Positions 1-10,761 of a stretch of DNA of 12,234 bases are shown piece after piece. A program made the position numbers and the translations under genes. The DNA lies in the NCBI GenBank assembly GCA_007123335.1, contig SKLG01000242.1, forward strand, positions 1-12,234. Reading direction: 5' to 3'. The DNA comes from Anaerolineae bacterium (GTDB lineage: Bacteria; Chloroflexota; Anaerolineae; UBA1429). Within the stretch, counting starts at the first letter, position 1, and every line of letters starts with the position of its first letter. The notes under the pieces were generated by a model. That model worked only from the letters and a program-made list of their open reading frames with translations, did not search any database and was not told where the DNA came from.

Positions 1-691
1 CAGCGCCAACGAGCCTGTCGGCCAGCCAGTCCGGCTCGGCGGCCCGGCCGGTGTCGCGCAAAAAGGCATAGATGTTGGGCAAGCCACGCCCGGAGCAGAC
101 CCGCTCATAGCTGACGTGGCCGTGCTTTTGCTGGAGATAGCGCAGCAGCTCGACCTGCTCCTCGTCGTTGGGCGCGAAATCGGCGTGCCCGCCCTCGGAG
201 GGGTGCGGCCGATAGCCCTCGCCGTCCCACAGCATATAGCCCTCGCCCAGGCCGGTGCCGGGGGCGATGATGGCCATGGCGCCGTGCTTGGGGTCGGGCT
301 CGCCGGGGCTGAGGGTGCACAGGTCCTCCGCCCCCAGCAGCGGCACCGCCCAGGCGATGGCCTCCAGGTCGTTGATCAGGTGCGCCCACTCTAGCCCGAG
401 GCTCTGGCAGACCTCCGCCTCGTCGACGACCCAGGGCAGATTGGTGCCGGTGGCGCGGCGGGCGCCATCGGCGGTCTCAACCACTGGCCCTGGGATGCCC
501 AACACGGCGCAAGAGGCGGCCACGCCACGTACATCCCCGGCGCCGGCGAGAAACTCGCTCAAAATGTCTTGCAGGCTTTTATACTCCCAACTGCTGTATT
601 GCGCCTCATAGAGGGGCCGTCGTGGCCCCTCCGCGAGAGTATAGATCGCCAGGCGGGTGTGGGTTCCGCCGACATCTCCGGCGATGAGCAT
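1..691 (-). CDS. glk: Glucokinase, Glk (PF02685) type, 3' end outside the window
   Basis: Predicted ATP:D-glucose 6-phosphotransferase, making cytoplasmic glucose 6-phosphate. The frame stays open from the ATG at 691 to the left edge, giving the first 230 residues of a protein usually about 320 long. Seen: an N-terminal phosphate loop, GDVGGTHTRLAIY (residues 5-17); TNLPW at 83-87; LINDLEA (105-111) with the putative catalytic Asp108; PGTGLGEGY (144-152); SEGGHADFAP (165-174); and YERVCSGRGLPNIY (195-208). N107, D108, E166, H169 and E196 fall at the same spacing as the glucose-binding residues of E. coli Glk (N99, D100, E157, H160, E187). A GAGGAGGG Shine-Dalgarno site lies 8 nt before the start, inside the 24-nt gap after the amidohydrolase stop, so the gene is probably the last visible member of the minus-strand cluster. 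It lacks the ROK-family cysteine cluster in the visible part. The assignment is strong; only the C-terminus is unseen. Confidence 0.93.
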   Translation of the reverse strand, partial: MLIAGDVGGTHTRLAIYTLAEGPRRPLYEAQYSSWEYKSLQDILSEFLAGAGDVRGVAASCAVLGIPGPVVETADGARRATGTNLPWVVDEAEVCQSLGLEWAHLINDLEAIAWAVPLLGAEDLCTLSPGEPDPKHGAMAIIAPGTGLGEGYMLWDGEGYRPHPSEGGHADFAPNDEEQVELLRYLQQKHGHVSYERVCSGRGLPNIYAFLRDTGRAAEPDWLADRLVGA

Positions 692-715
692 GGCGGTGGC
701 CCTCCTCTCAGCGGC

Positions 716-1471
716 TCACAAGCCCAGCATGCGAGCCATATTGCCGCCAAAGACCTGCTCGCGAGCCTCGTCGTCCAGGTCTGCATAGATGACGTTTCGG
801 AGCGCCCATTCGTAACGCATGGGGCAAAAAGGCGTGTCGCTGCCGTAGCACAACCGATGGGCGCCCAACACATCCACCGCCTGCAGGACCTTGCGATAGT
901 CGGCCTCCGAGTCGATGAGGTACCACGTCGCGTACTTAACAGCCAGGTCGATGACGGCGTCGTGCAGGCTGGGCATCCCCGAGCCGCCCATGTGCACGAC
1001 CATGATGGGCAGGTCGGGGTACATCTCGGAGATTTTGGCGATACGGTAGGGATGGGTGGCCTCGAAATCGTTGGCGCCGCAGTGAAAGGCCAGGGCGATG
1101 CCGGCCTCGGCGATGGTGTCGATGAGGGGCAGGCTGAGCTGCGGATCGTCGATATAGTACCCGTCGCGGGCGCCGTTGAGCTTGATGCCCTTGACGCCAT
1201 ACTCCTGGATGCAGCGTTTGAGTTCGTCCTGCGCCTCGGCCAGCCCCAGCTTGGGGTTCACGCCGCCAAAGGGGACGATGCGGTCGGGGTGGGCCTTGGC
1301 GCCCTCATAGATGGCGCGGTTGTCGCCGGCTATCTCGCGGGTATAGGAGACCATCGGCCAGCAGACGGCGCGATCCACGCCCACGGCGTCGAGCTGGCGC
1401 AACATTTCGTCGACGCCGATCCCCGGCCTCTCGGCGCGGGAGGAGATGTGACAATCTGCATCAATGCGCAT
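716..1471 (-). CDS. Amidohydrolase_2 family TIM-barrel metal hydrolase
   Basis: A 251-residue cytoplasmic protein of the amidohydrolase_2 family (PF04909, COG2159), whose members hydrolyse lactones, decarboxylate or cleave small cyclic substrates. Seen: the N-terminal metal motif D4-A5-D6-C7-H8, where the usual pattern is D-x-H-x-H; GIKLNG (95-100); LAFHCGAN (127-134) with H130; VVHMGGSG (158-165) with H160; and YGSDTPF (209-215) with the barrel-end Asp D212. The first metal histidine is therefore Asp. The ATG at 1471 is chosen because a GAAAGGA Shine-Dalgarno site lies 8 nt upstream. A longer frame, to 1564, would run into the sulfatase gene. It sits 37 nt after the sulfatase stop and 24 nt before glk, so co-transcription is likely. 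The substrate is unknown; a sugar lactone or a product of the neighbouring oxidoreductase is only a guess. Confidence 0.88.
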   Translation of the reverse strand: MRIDADCHISSRAERPGIGVDEMLRQLDAVGVDRAVCWPMVSYTREIAGDNRAIYEGAKAHPDRIVPFGGVNPKLGLAEAQDELKRCIQEYGVKGIKLNGARDGYYIDDPQLSLPLIDTIAEAGIALAFHCGANDFEATHPYRIAKISEMYPDLPIMVVHMGGSGMPSLHDAVIDLAVKYATWYLIDSEADYRKVLQAVDVLGAHRLCYGSDTPFCPMRYEWALRNVIYADLDDEAREQVFGGNMARMLGL

Positions 1472-1508
1472 AGCGTGTGTCCTTTCGTGATAGCGGGATA
1501 GGGGCGGA

Positions 1509-2957
1509 TCAGTAGCGGCCCACCCTCGGTTGTCCGTCGTCGGTGGCCAGCATGACGGCGTCAAAGAGCGTGCGCATCAACTGCCAACGAGTGTCGCGGT
1601 GGGCCGGCTCGTCCCATAGGTTGACGAACTCGTCGGGGTCCTCGGCCAGGTCGTACAGCTCGCCGAGGTCGCCCACGGGGCCGTTGGCGCCGCCGTGATA
1701 CACGACGAGCTTGTAGCGGCCGTCAAAGAGCATGTTGGCCCGGCTGCCATGCGGCTGGTCGATGGCATCGTGGTACTCGCAGCGCACAAAGGGCCGATGC
1801 TGCGCGGGATCGGCGCGCCCCTCCAGGATGGGCAGCAGAGATCGGCCCTGCACCTCGGGGCCGATGGGCAGCCCCAGCGCCTCCTTGAGCGTGGGCACCA
1901 GATCGGCAAGCTCCACCAGCGCGTCGCTCACCAGGCCGTTGGCCCAACGCCCCGGCCAGGAGAGGATCAGCGGCACGTGCACGGCGCCCTCGTAAAAGCG
2001 GCAGCCCTTGAGCAGCAGCCCGTGGTCGCCCAGCATCTCGCCGTGGTCGCTGGTAAAGAGGATGATGGTGTTCTCGCGCTGGCCCGTCTCCTCCAGCGCG
2101 GCCAGCATCTGGCCCACGGCGTCGTCCAGGTGCTCGATCTGGGCGTAATAGGCGGCTACCATCCGCCGCGCGTCATAATCGTGGGGCGAGATCGGCGTCT
2201 TGGTCTGGTGATCGACGTTGGAAAAGCGCAACTGGCTCTCCAGCTCCTCGGGGCGAAAGCGGGGCAGCGGCATGGCGTCCACATCCATGCGCGCCATATA
2301 CTCGGGCGCCGGGTCAAAAGGCGGGTGAGGGTCAAAGGGATTGACGCTCATCAGCCATGGCCCCTGGCGCTGCTCGCGGATAAAGGCCACCGTCTCCTCG
2401 GCGCACCAGGTGGTCTGGTGGTAGCGAGCGGCGATGCCGGCATCAAACTCGGTGCGGGCATCCGAGCCATCGGGGGTCTCGCCGCCATAGGCCTCCTCCC
2501 ACACCACGCCCTGGTCGCTGAGCCACTGCTGATAGTCGTGTTGGGCGGTGGGCCAATAGGATTCCGGCTTGGGGTGATGGCTCCATTTGAACACGCGATA
2601 GCCGTCGTCGGACCGCTGCTCCACCCGCCCCTCGCACGCGGAGAGGTGCAGCTTGCCCACCAGGCCGCAGTCATAGCCCAGATCGGCCAGCTCGCGGGTG
2701 ATGAGCGGCACGTCGGGAGGAAAGAACTCGTTGCCGTTGCGGTTGACGTGCAGAGTGCTGGGATAGCACCCGGTGAGAAAGGACGCACGGCTGGGCGTGC
2801 AGATGGGCGCCTGGCAATAGGCGTGGGTAAAGGCCACCCCTTCGGCCACGAGACGATCCAGGTTTGGCGTGCGGATGTGCTCGTTGCCCAGCGCGTGGAT
2901 CGTATCAAAACGCTGCTGGTCGGTGCATATCCAGAGAATATTCGGCCTGTCTGCCAT
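1509..2957 (-). CDS. Type I (formylglycine) sulfatase
   Basis: A 482-residue alkaline-phosphatase-superfamily sulfatase (PF00884, COG3119), expected to hydrolyse a sulfate ester or sulfamate. Seen, numbered from the ATG: N-terminal metal Asp13 in ICTDQQRFD; the maturation signature CTPSR with Cys53, which must be oxidised to formylglycine, followed by ASFLTG; GKLHL with K102 and H104; NPFDPHPPF with H211; TSDHGEMLGDHG with metal ligands D304 and H305; and K317. The C-terminus has the usual GELYDLAEDPDEFVNL. There is no signal peptide or lipobox, so the enzyme appears cytoplasmic, implying that small imported substrates are used. An in-frame GTG lies at 2960, but AAGGTGA is better spaced for the ATG at 2957 (7 nt). 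No formylglycine-generating enzyme or anaerobic maturase gene is in the window. It is 68 nt downstream of the oxidoreductase. The family is certain, the substrate is not. Confidence 0.95.
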   Translation of the reverse strand: MADRPNILWICTDQQRFDTIHALGNEHIRTPNLDRLVAEGVAFTHAYCQAPICTPSRASFLTGCYPSTLHVNRNGNEFFPPDVPLITRELADLGYDCGLVGKLHLSACEGRVEQRSDDGYRVFKWSHHPKPESYWPTAQHDYQQWLSDQGVVWEEAYGGETPDGSDARTEFDAGIAARYHQTTWCAEETVAFIREQRQGPWLMSVNPFDPHPPFDPAPEYMARMDVDAMPLPRFRPEELESQLRFSNVDHQTKTPISPHDYDARRMVAAYYAQIEHLDDAVGQMLAALEETGQRENTIILFTSDHGEMLGDHGLLLKGCRFYEGAVHVPLILSWPGRWANGLVSDALVELADLVPTLKEALGLPIGPEVQGRSLLPILEGRADPAQHRPFVRCEYHDAIDQPHGSRANMLFDGRYKLVVYHGGANGPVGDLGELYDLAEDPDEFVNLWDEPAHRDTRWQLMRTLFDAVMLATDDGQPRVGRY

Positions 2958-2990
2958 CACGTCATCACCTTTTCAAAGATCCATAGGGGC

Positions 2991-3008
2991 GCGGGCGTCC
3001 CCGCCCGC
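2991..3008. repeat. Short GC-rich palindrome, REP-like
   Basis: A perfect 7-bp inverted repeat, GCGGGCG / CGCCCGC, with a 4-nt loop in the 68-nt gap between the oxidoreductase and sulfatase genes. There is no T tract on either side, so it does not look like a terminator. It could be a dispersed palindromic element or an mRNA-processing or stability hairpin within the operon. Only one copy was noticed in this window. Confidence 0.45.
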
Positions 3009-3025
3009 AAGCGCGTCTCCAATGC

Positions 3026-4309
3026 CTAGAGGATCACCCCATCGGCCACCAGCCGCTGCTGCAACGCGGCGACATCGACCTGGCGTGGACTGACACCCTT
3101 AGCCACGGCCATGGCCGCCGCCGTCCCCGCCGCCTGACCGGTCATCATCGCGGGCGGGATGAGCCGCGCGGCCTGCATCGTCCAGTGATCGGTGCTGATG
3201 CAGCGCCCAGAGACGAGCAGGCCATCGATGCGCTGCGGCACGAGGCTGCCATAGGGCACCTGATAGCTGCCGATGGGATCGTAGCTGATCCCGGCGCGGC
3301 CGATGGCGTCGTCAAAGGTGCGCCCAGAGGATACGTCGTCCTGGGTGATCGTCTGCTCGCCGGCGATGCGCCGGCTCTCGCGGGTGCCGATCTGCGAGGC
3401 GAACGCCAGGAGCTGCACCTGCTCAAAGCCGGGTACGCGCTCGCGATAAAAGTCCAAGGAGAGCAGGATGCGCCGACGCAGCTCGATCTGCACGTGGGTC
3501 AGGTGCTCGACGTCGATGGCGCTCAACTCGCCGGCGAAATAGCTGTGCACGTCGCCCTCGCCACGGCCCGGCTGGCCCCAGTTCGACAGGCCCAGGATGT
3601 TGACCCAATAGACGCCGGTATTGCTATAGGGCGTCGAGCCGAGGCCCAGGGGAAAGCCGCCCAAGGCACGCACCTCGTCGCGGAGGGCGCGGGCGCGGTC
3701 GGGATCGTCGCGCTGAAAGGCCTGGTAGCGCTCGCGATCGGCGCCGCCGACCTTGAGGTTGAGGCCGATGCACTGATGGCCGACGTCATAGGGGGCGCCG
3801 GAGAAGGCGGCGATGTCGCCGTCGCCGGTGGCGTCCACGGTGACGCGGGCCAGGATCGCCTGACGCCCCGATTTGGACTCGATGATGACGCCGGTGAGGC
3901 GGTCCTCCTCCACGAGGGCGCCGGCGGCCCAGGCGTGAAAGAGCAGGCCGGCGCCACTTTCCAGGCAGACCTCGTCGACCACCACCTGCAACAGCTCTGA
4001 ATCGACGTGGAGGCGCAGGGGGGCGTCCTTGGCCAGCCCGCCGCGACGATCGAGGCGCTCCATCACCTCCCAGGGCAGCCCGCCGATGACGCGGTGTTGC
4101 TCCTTGTCGGCGATGCAATCCATATACAGCACCAGCCCGCCGGTGGCGAGGCCGCCCAGGCAGCCATAGCGCTCGACGAGCAGGGTTTGCGTCCCCTGCC
4201 GGGCGGCGGCGGTGGCCGCAATGAATCCCGCTGGCCCGCCGCCGACGACGAGGACATCGACCTGACGCAGCACGGGGAGCTCACGGGCTGGCTCGACGAC
4301 GGTAAGCAT
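3026..4309 (-). CDS. FAD-dependent oxidoreductase (FAD_oxidored, PF12831 type)
   Basis: A 427-residue flavoprotein. Seen: a Rossmann dinucleotide motif, VVGGGPAGFIAA (21-32), ending its first strand-helix unit near VER (45-47); GCLGGLATGGLV (49-60); the second FAD motif VDATGDGDIAAFSGAP (158-173); GTRESRRIAGEQ (308-319); and a C-terminal FAD-binding stretch around LLVSGRC (364-370) and MMTGQAAGTAAAMA (388-401). This pattern is typical of PF12831 proteins, many of them annotated only as FAD-dependent oxidoreductases. Members often sit beside sulfatases and glycoside hydrolases, but the reaction is not established. No signal peptide. The frame opens upstream at 4366, but the ATG at 4309 is preferred. 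It has a GGGAGGG ribosome site 6 nt away, the family alignment starts there, and the upstream start lies beyond the putative -10 box at 4357-4362. It is the first gene of the minus-strand cluster and divergent from rpoB. Confidence 0.9.
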   Translation of the reverse strand: MLTVVEPARELPVLRQVDVLVVGGGPAGFIAATAAARQGTQTLLVERYGCLGGLATGGLVLYMDCIADKEQHRVIGGLPWEVMERLDRRGGLAKDAPLRLHVDSELLQVVVDEVCLESGAGLLFHAWAAGALVEEDRLTGVIIESKSGRQAILARVTVDATGDGDIAAFSGAPYDVGHQCIGLNLKVGGADRERYQAFQRDDPDRARALRDEVRALGGFPLGLGSTPYSNTGVYWVNILGLSNWGQPGRGEGDVHSYFAGELSAIDVEHLTHVQIELRRRILLSLDFYRERVPGFEQVQLLAFASQIGTRESRRIAGEQTITQDDVSSGRTFDDAIGRAGISYDPIGSYQVPYGSLVPQRIDGLLVSGRCISTDHWTMQAARLIPPAMMTGQAAGTAAAMAVAKGVSPRQVDVAALQQRLVADGVIL

Positions 4310-4356
4310 GATGCACCCTCCCTGGATGAGCGGAATAGCCAAAAGGGAACGGGAGC

Positions 4357-4385
4357 ATTCTAGCATCGGGGCGCTTTCGGCGCAA
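4357..4385 (-). promoter_or_regulatory. Putative promoter of the oxidoreductase-sulfatase-amidohydrolase-glk cluster
   Basis: On the minus strand, TTGCGC (4380-4385) and TAGAAT (4357-4362) are separated by 17 nt. The -10 box matches 5 of 6 consensus positions, the -35 only 3 of 6. Initiation would fall near 4350, leaving a leader of about 40 nt before the ATG at 4309. The weak -35 would suit an activator-dependent promoter, but no activator site was recognised. Confidence 0.4.
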
Positions 4386-4412
4386 ACGCTCCCTCACAGC
4401 CTGTTTTAAGAT

Positions 4413-4440
4413 TTGACAGAATGACCAAATGTCGTATACT
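4413..4440 (+). promoter_or_regulatory. Strong sigma-70-type promoter of rpoB
   Basis: A perfect -35 box TTGACA (4413-4418) and a TATACT -10 box (4435-4440, one mismatch to TATAAT) are separated by 16 nt. Transcription would start near 4447, giving an rpoB leader of about 243 nt. It is back to back with the putative cluster promoter at 4357-4385. An ATTTG-N10-CAAAT inverted repeat (4411-4430) overlaps the -35 and spacer and could be an operator, though it is short. Confidence 0.8.
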
Positions 4441-4493
4441 TGTACATTGCTAATCATGCGACCAGTCGAGCTTCTAGCCCAATTCACTTCCTC

Positions 4494-4582
4494 TGGTGCG
4501 TGCACCCTGCCTCCCGCAGGGCTTGCCGCGCACATCATATCGGGAATCACGATCCACGCAAGCGCTCGATGGCGGCGCACCA
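4494..4582 (+). promoter_or_regulatory. Possible structured region in the rpoB mRNA leader
   Basis: Within the untranslated rpoB leader, TGGTGCG (4494-4500) is complementary to CGCACCA (4576-4582). Inside this closing stem lie CCCTGC/GCAGGG (4505-4510 and 4516-4521, 5-nt loop) and CTTGC/GCAAG (4522-4526 and 4558-4562), with ATCG/CGAT (4539-4542 and 4550-4553) further in. Together they would form a three-way junction. An alternative local hairpin, GGTG/CACC (4495-4498 and 4503-4506), excludes both the outer stem and part of the first hairpin. No known riboswitch or ribosomal-protein leader was recognised, and such pairings can arise by chance. Confidence 0.3.
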
Positions 4583-4689
4583 AGCAACCACAGGCACACC
4601 ACAAGGTTCCCAATCGTATTGTTATCTAATCTACGAGGTAGTATGGGTCGAGGGGTTCAGGCTCTCAGCCATAAGGAGAAGGATTACTC

Positions 4690-8634
<3,945 letters not shown>

Positions 8635-8641
8635 GCGCTTA

Positions 8642-8659
8642 ATCGACACCCTTGTCGAT
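8642..8659. terminator. Small hairpin just after rpoB
   Basis: A perfect 7-bp stem, ATCGACA / TGTCGAT, with a CCCT loop, 8 nt after the rpoB stop codon. There is no T tract directly downstream. It probably assists the larger palindrome at 8668-8704 or protects the 3' end of the rpoB mRNA. Confidence 0.5.
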
Positions 8660-8667
8660 AGGCATCA

Positions 8668-8704
8668 GAAAACGGTCTCGGAAGAATCTTCCGAGACCGT
8701 TTTC
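8668..8704. terminator. Bidirectional Rho-independent terminator between rpoB and the LysM gene
   Basis: A perfect 37-nt palindrome: two 18-nt arms (8668-8685 and 8687-8704) around a single central A at 8686. The core is CGGTCTCGGAAGA with its complement, and the arms end in AAAA on the left and TTTT on the right, so either RNA strand forms a long stem ending in U residues. It lies 33 nt after the rpoB stop and 55 nt after the stop of the convergent LysM gene, so it can end both transcripts. Confidence 0.92.
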
Positions 8705-8759
8705 ATACTTGTGTGGTTTCCTGGCCCGTTTAGGCCTCAACCCCTGCTTCTCGACAGTA

Positions 8760-9515
8760 CTAGGGCTCTATGTTGACCGTCACCGAGTTCAGATGCTCGA
8801 TAGCGCCATCTCGCGGGCTGATCTCGTACACCGACACCCGACCGATCTGAGCGGTGTCAGGCGGGGTAAACTCGACGGTGCCCGTAAAAGGCCCATACTG
8901 GCCGATCTCGGCGTCGATCATCACAAAGCCCTGGCCGATGACGCTGCCCGTCTCATCCATCACATCTACGGCCAGATTATTCTCAAAGCCGCTGCCGAAC
9001 CCCGTGACAGTGACCGGGCTCGATATGGTGTCGTTCATACTTGGGCTGGTGATGACGATGGCTTCCTGCTCAAATACCAAGTCGTTGTCGTTGGGAGGAG
9101 GCGGGTCAACGCCGTCGGGGATAAGCAGTCGCTGCCCCACAAAGATCAGATTCGTGTTCCAGATGCCGTTCAGTCGGGCAATCTCCCACACGGTGGTCCC
9201 GAATCTGTGGGCTATACCGGTTAACGTGTCCCCCCACTGGACCGTGTATTCGAAAAAGTCCTGCTTCTCTACGGGGATCCTGAGCGTCTGACCAGCAAAG
9301 ATCAGATGACGGTTGACGATGTTGTTAGCATCCACGATCTGTTGAATCGTCACCCCATAGCGCCAGGCGATCCATGACAAGGTTTCCCCAAATCTGACCC
9401 TGTGTGTGATATACTCGGGCTCTGGCTCGCCAGCGTTGGAGACGACCGGCCCCAAGAGCATACCTGCGAGTATGATGGCGACAAATACGATGTGGAACAT
9501 GCGCTTCTTTACCAT
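8760..9515 (-). CDS. Secreted protein with two LysM domains and a Gmad2 domain
   Basis: A 251-residue exported protein. Residues 1-28 form a signal peptide: MVKKR basic start, a hydrophobic core (IVFVAIILAGMLLGPVV) and a likely SNA|G cut. Two LysM modules follow, at about 37-81 (THRVRFGETLSWIAWRYG ... IFAGQTLRIP) and 89-133 (EYTVQWGDTLTGIAHRFG ... IFVGQRLLIP), which bind N-acetylglucosamine-containing glycans such as peptidoglycan. After a Pro-rich linker (136-141), residues 154-250 (ITSPSMNDTISSPVTVTGFG ... ISPRDGAIEHLNSVTVNI) match the Gmad2 immunoglobulin-like fold (PF10648), known from spore-germination proteins but widespread in non-spore-formers. No catalytic domain is present, so it probably anchors or scaffolds at the cell wall or surface. 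A GGGAGG ribosome site lies 5 nt before the ATG. It is a monocistronic unit with its own strong promoter, convergent with rpoB. Confidence 0.9.
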   Translation of the reverse strand: MVKKRMFHIVFVAIILAGMLLGPVVSNAGEPEPEYITHRVRFGETLSWIAWRYGVTIQQIVDANNIVNRHLIFAGQTLRIPVEKQDFFEYTVQWGDTLTGIAHRFGTTVWEIARLNGIWNTNLIFVGQRLLIPDGVDPPPPNDNDLVFEQEAIVITSPSMNDTISSPVTVTGFGSGFENNLAVDVMDETGSVIGQGFVMIDAEIGQYGPFTGTVEFTPPDTAQIGRVSVYEISPRDGAIEHLNSVTVNIEP

Positions 9516-9562
9516 GAGAACCTCCCATCCCTTGCGGAATCAACAGAACACCCACCGGAGCC

Positions 9563-9591
9563 AGTATACAAAGCCCAAATAGCCATGTCAA
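9563..9591 (-). promoter_or_regulatory. Strong sigma-70-type promoter of the LysM-Gmad2 gene
   Basis: On the minus strand, a perfect TTGACA (9586-9591) and TATACT (9563-9568) are separated by exactly 17 nt. Initiation would be near 9556, giving a 41-nt leader. Both hexamers are identical to those of the rpoB promoter, suggesting a highly expressed housekeeping-type surface protein. Confidence 0.85.
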
Positions 9592-9638
9592 CCGATTGCT
9601 CGCCTCAAACAGGGCTTATTCGAGGGGAACAGTGTCAC

Positions 9639-10733
9639 CTACCGCTTGCGCCGCCCTACTGTGCGTTGCAAAATGATGATAACAGCCAACAAGCCGACCA
9701 ACGTCAGCATCTGTGGCGTTGGCTGGGCCAAAACAATCCAGGCTAACACGCCGGCCAAGATGATGCCGATAATCGTATAGCGCCCCCATTCGCTCAGCCA
9801 CACCGTCTGCCAGCGAGCGAGCAAAGCATCGCTGCCCGAAAGCCCTTGATCCAACGCGCGCCGATATTGTGTCAGCGCTTCCTGACGTTGCCCGTTGCGG
9901 CTCAGCGCCAACGCATAGGCATAGCGCGTGCTCGCATCGTCCTCGGGTAGGTGCTCCAACGTCTCGCCCAGAACCTCTACCGCGCGCTCGCTCTGACCGC
10001 GTACGATCAGCAATCGCCCCAGAGCGCTGCCCGCGCGACCAAAGTAGGGGTTCATGCGGAACGCGCGCTCCAGATATTCGATGGCCTGATCATAGTGCCG
10101 AGCCCTGGCCTCCAGGATGCCCATGTTGGAAAAGGCCAGGCACGCGGCGTAGGGATTGACCTCCTCCAACGCAACGACGTGCTGCGCAGCCTCCATAGCC
10201 TCCTGCGCATTGCCGGCGGAGAGATGCCGATACGTCTCGGCGTGCCAGGCCAGGCTCTCGAGCTGGCGGCGGCGCGTCTCGTCGGCTATCCCCTCGATGA
10301 GCTCGCGGGCCCGTGCCAACTCGGCATCGGCCTCCTCGAGACGCCCTACATCGGCATAGACTTGCGACAGGGTGAGGTGCGGCTCTGGCTCCTCAGGCGC
10401 AAGCTCGATGGCGCGCGTCAGTGCCTCCGTGGCGTCATCGGTGTTGTCCAGCAAAAAGTCGAGCACCCCTGCTGCTGCATGGCCTTCATAGCGCTCGGGC
10501 TGCATGGCAATCGCCCGGCCGATGGCCTCTCTGGCCTCATCCTGGCGACGCATGCGCGTCAGCGTGCGCGCCAGCCCGATCTGTGCATCATAATGGTCCG
10601 GGTCGGCATCGGCGACCTGACGATAGAGCGCTAGCGCCTCGTCAAGCTGCATGGCATCATAGGCTTGATGGGCTGCAGCAAGCTTTTCATCGATCGGTAC
10701 GGGCGTCTTGTAATTATGGTTGGTATCATCCAT
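9639..10733 (-). CDS. TPR-repeat protein with C-terminal membrane hairpin
   Basis: A 364-residue protein made of helix-turn-helix TPR repeats from about residue 16 to 305. Typical units are AYDAMQLDEALALYRQVADADP (24-45), RRQDEAREAIGRAIAMQP (62-79), DDATEALTRAIELAP (99-113), YADVGRLEEADAELARA (126-142), YDQAIEYLERAFRMNP (214-229) and NGQRQEALTQYRRAL (280-294). It has no signal peptide. Two hydrophobic segments end the chain (about 319-336 and 341-357), separated by the turn QPTPQ, followed by a basic GRRKR tail. The TPR domain is therefore probably cytoplasmic and held at the membrane as a protein-binding platform. No enzymatic motif is present. The ATG at 10733 has a weak GGGGGGA ribosome site 7 nt upstream and is 22 nt below a predicted start site. 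Its partner is unknown; the downstream LysM gene has its own promoter. Confidence 0.88.
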   Translation of the reverse strand: MDDTNHNYKTPVPIDEKLAAAHQAYDAMQLDEALALYRQVADADPDHYDAQIGLARTLTRMRRQDEAREAIGRAIAMQPERYEGHAAAGVLDFLLDNTDDATEALTRAIELAPEEPEPHLTLSQVYADVGRLEEADAELARARELIEGIADETRRRQLESLAWHAETYRHLSAGNAQEAMEAAQHVVALEEVNPYAACLAFSNMGILEARARHYDQAIEYLERAFRMNPYFGRAGSALGRLLIVRGQSERAVEVLGETLEHLPEDDASTRYAYALALSRNGQRQEALTQYRRALDQGLSGSDALLARWQTVWLSEWGRYTIIGIILAGVLAWIVLAQPTPQMLTLVGLLAVIIILQRTVGRRKR

Positions 10734-10761
10734 CAGGCAATCCCCCCTACATTATGAGCAC

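Noticed and set aside
105..389. A 94-codon minus-strand frame within the glk region
   Set aside because: It is Arg/Gly/Ala-rich and out of frame with glk, whose catalytic motifs are clear in another minus frame.
569..1501. A 310-codon plus-strand frame, with further plus frames at 1695-3029 and 3185-4000
   Set aside because: They lie opposite the sulfatase, amidohydrolase and oxidoreductase genes, lack family motifs and are low-complexity Ala/Gly/Val/His-rich translations typical of antisense shadows.
1472..1564. N-terminal extension of the amidohydrolase (start at 1564)
   Set aside because: It would overlap the sulfatase 3' end by about 56 nt and lacks a good ribosome site. The metal motif starts immediately after the ATG at 1471.
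4310..4366. N-terminal extension of the oxidoreductase (start at 4366)
   Set aside because: The extra 19 residues show no family similarity. They overlap the putative -10 box, and the ATG at 4309 has a strong, well-spaced ribosome site.
8642..8704. CRISPR-like or mobile-element end reading of the two hairpins after rpoB
   Set aside because: There are no regularly spaced repeats, target duplications or transposase; a bidirectional terminator explains the position and the A/T tails.
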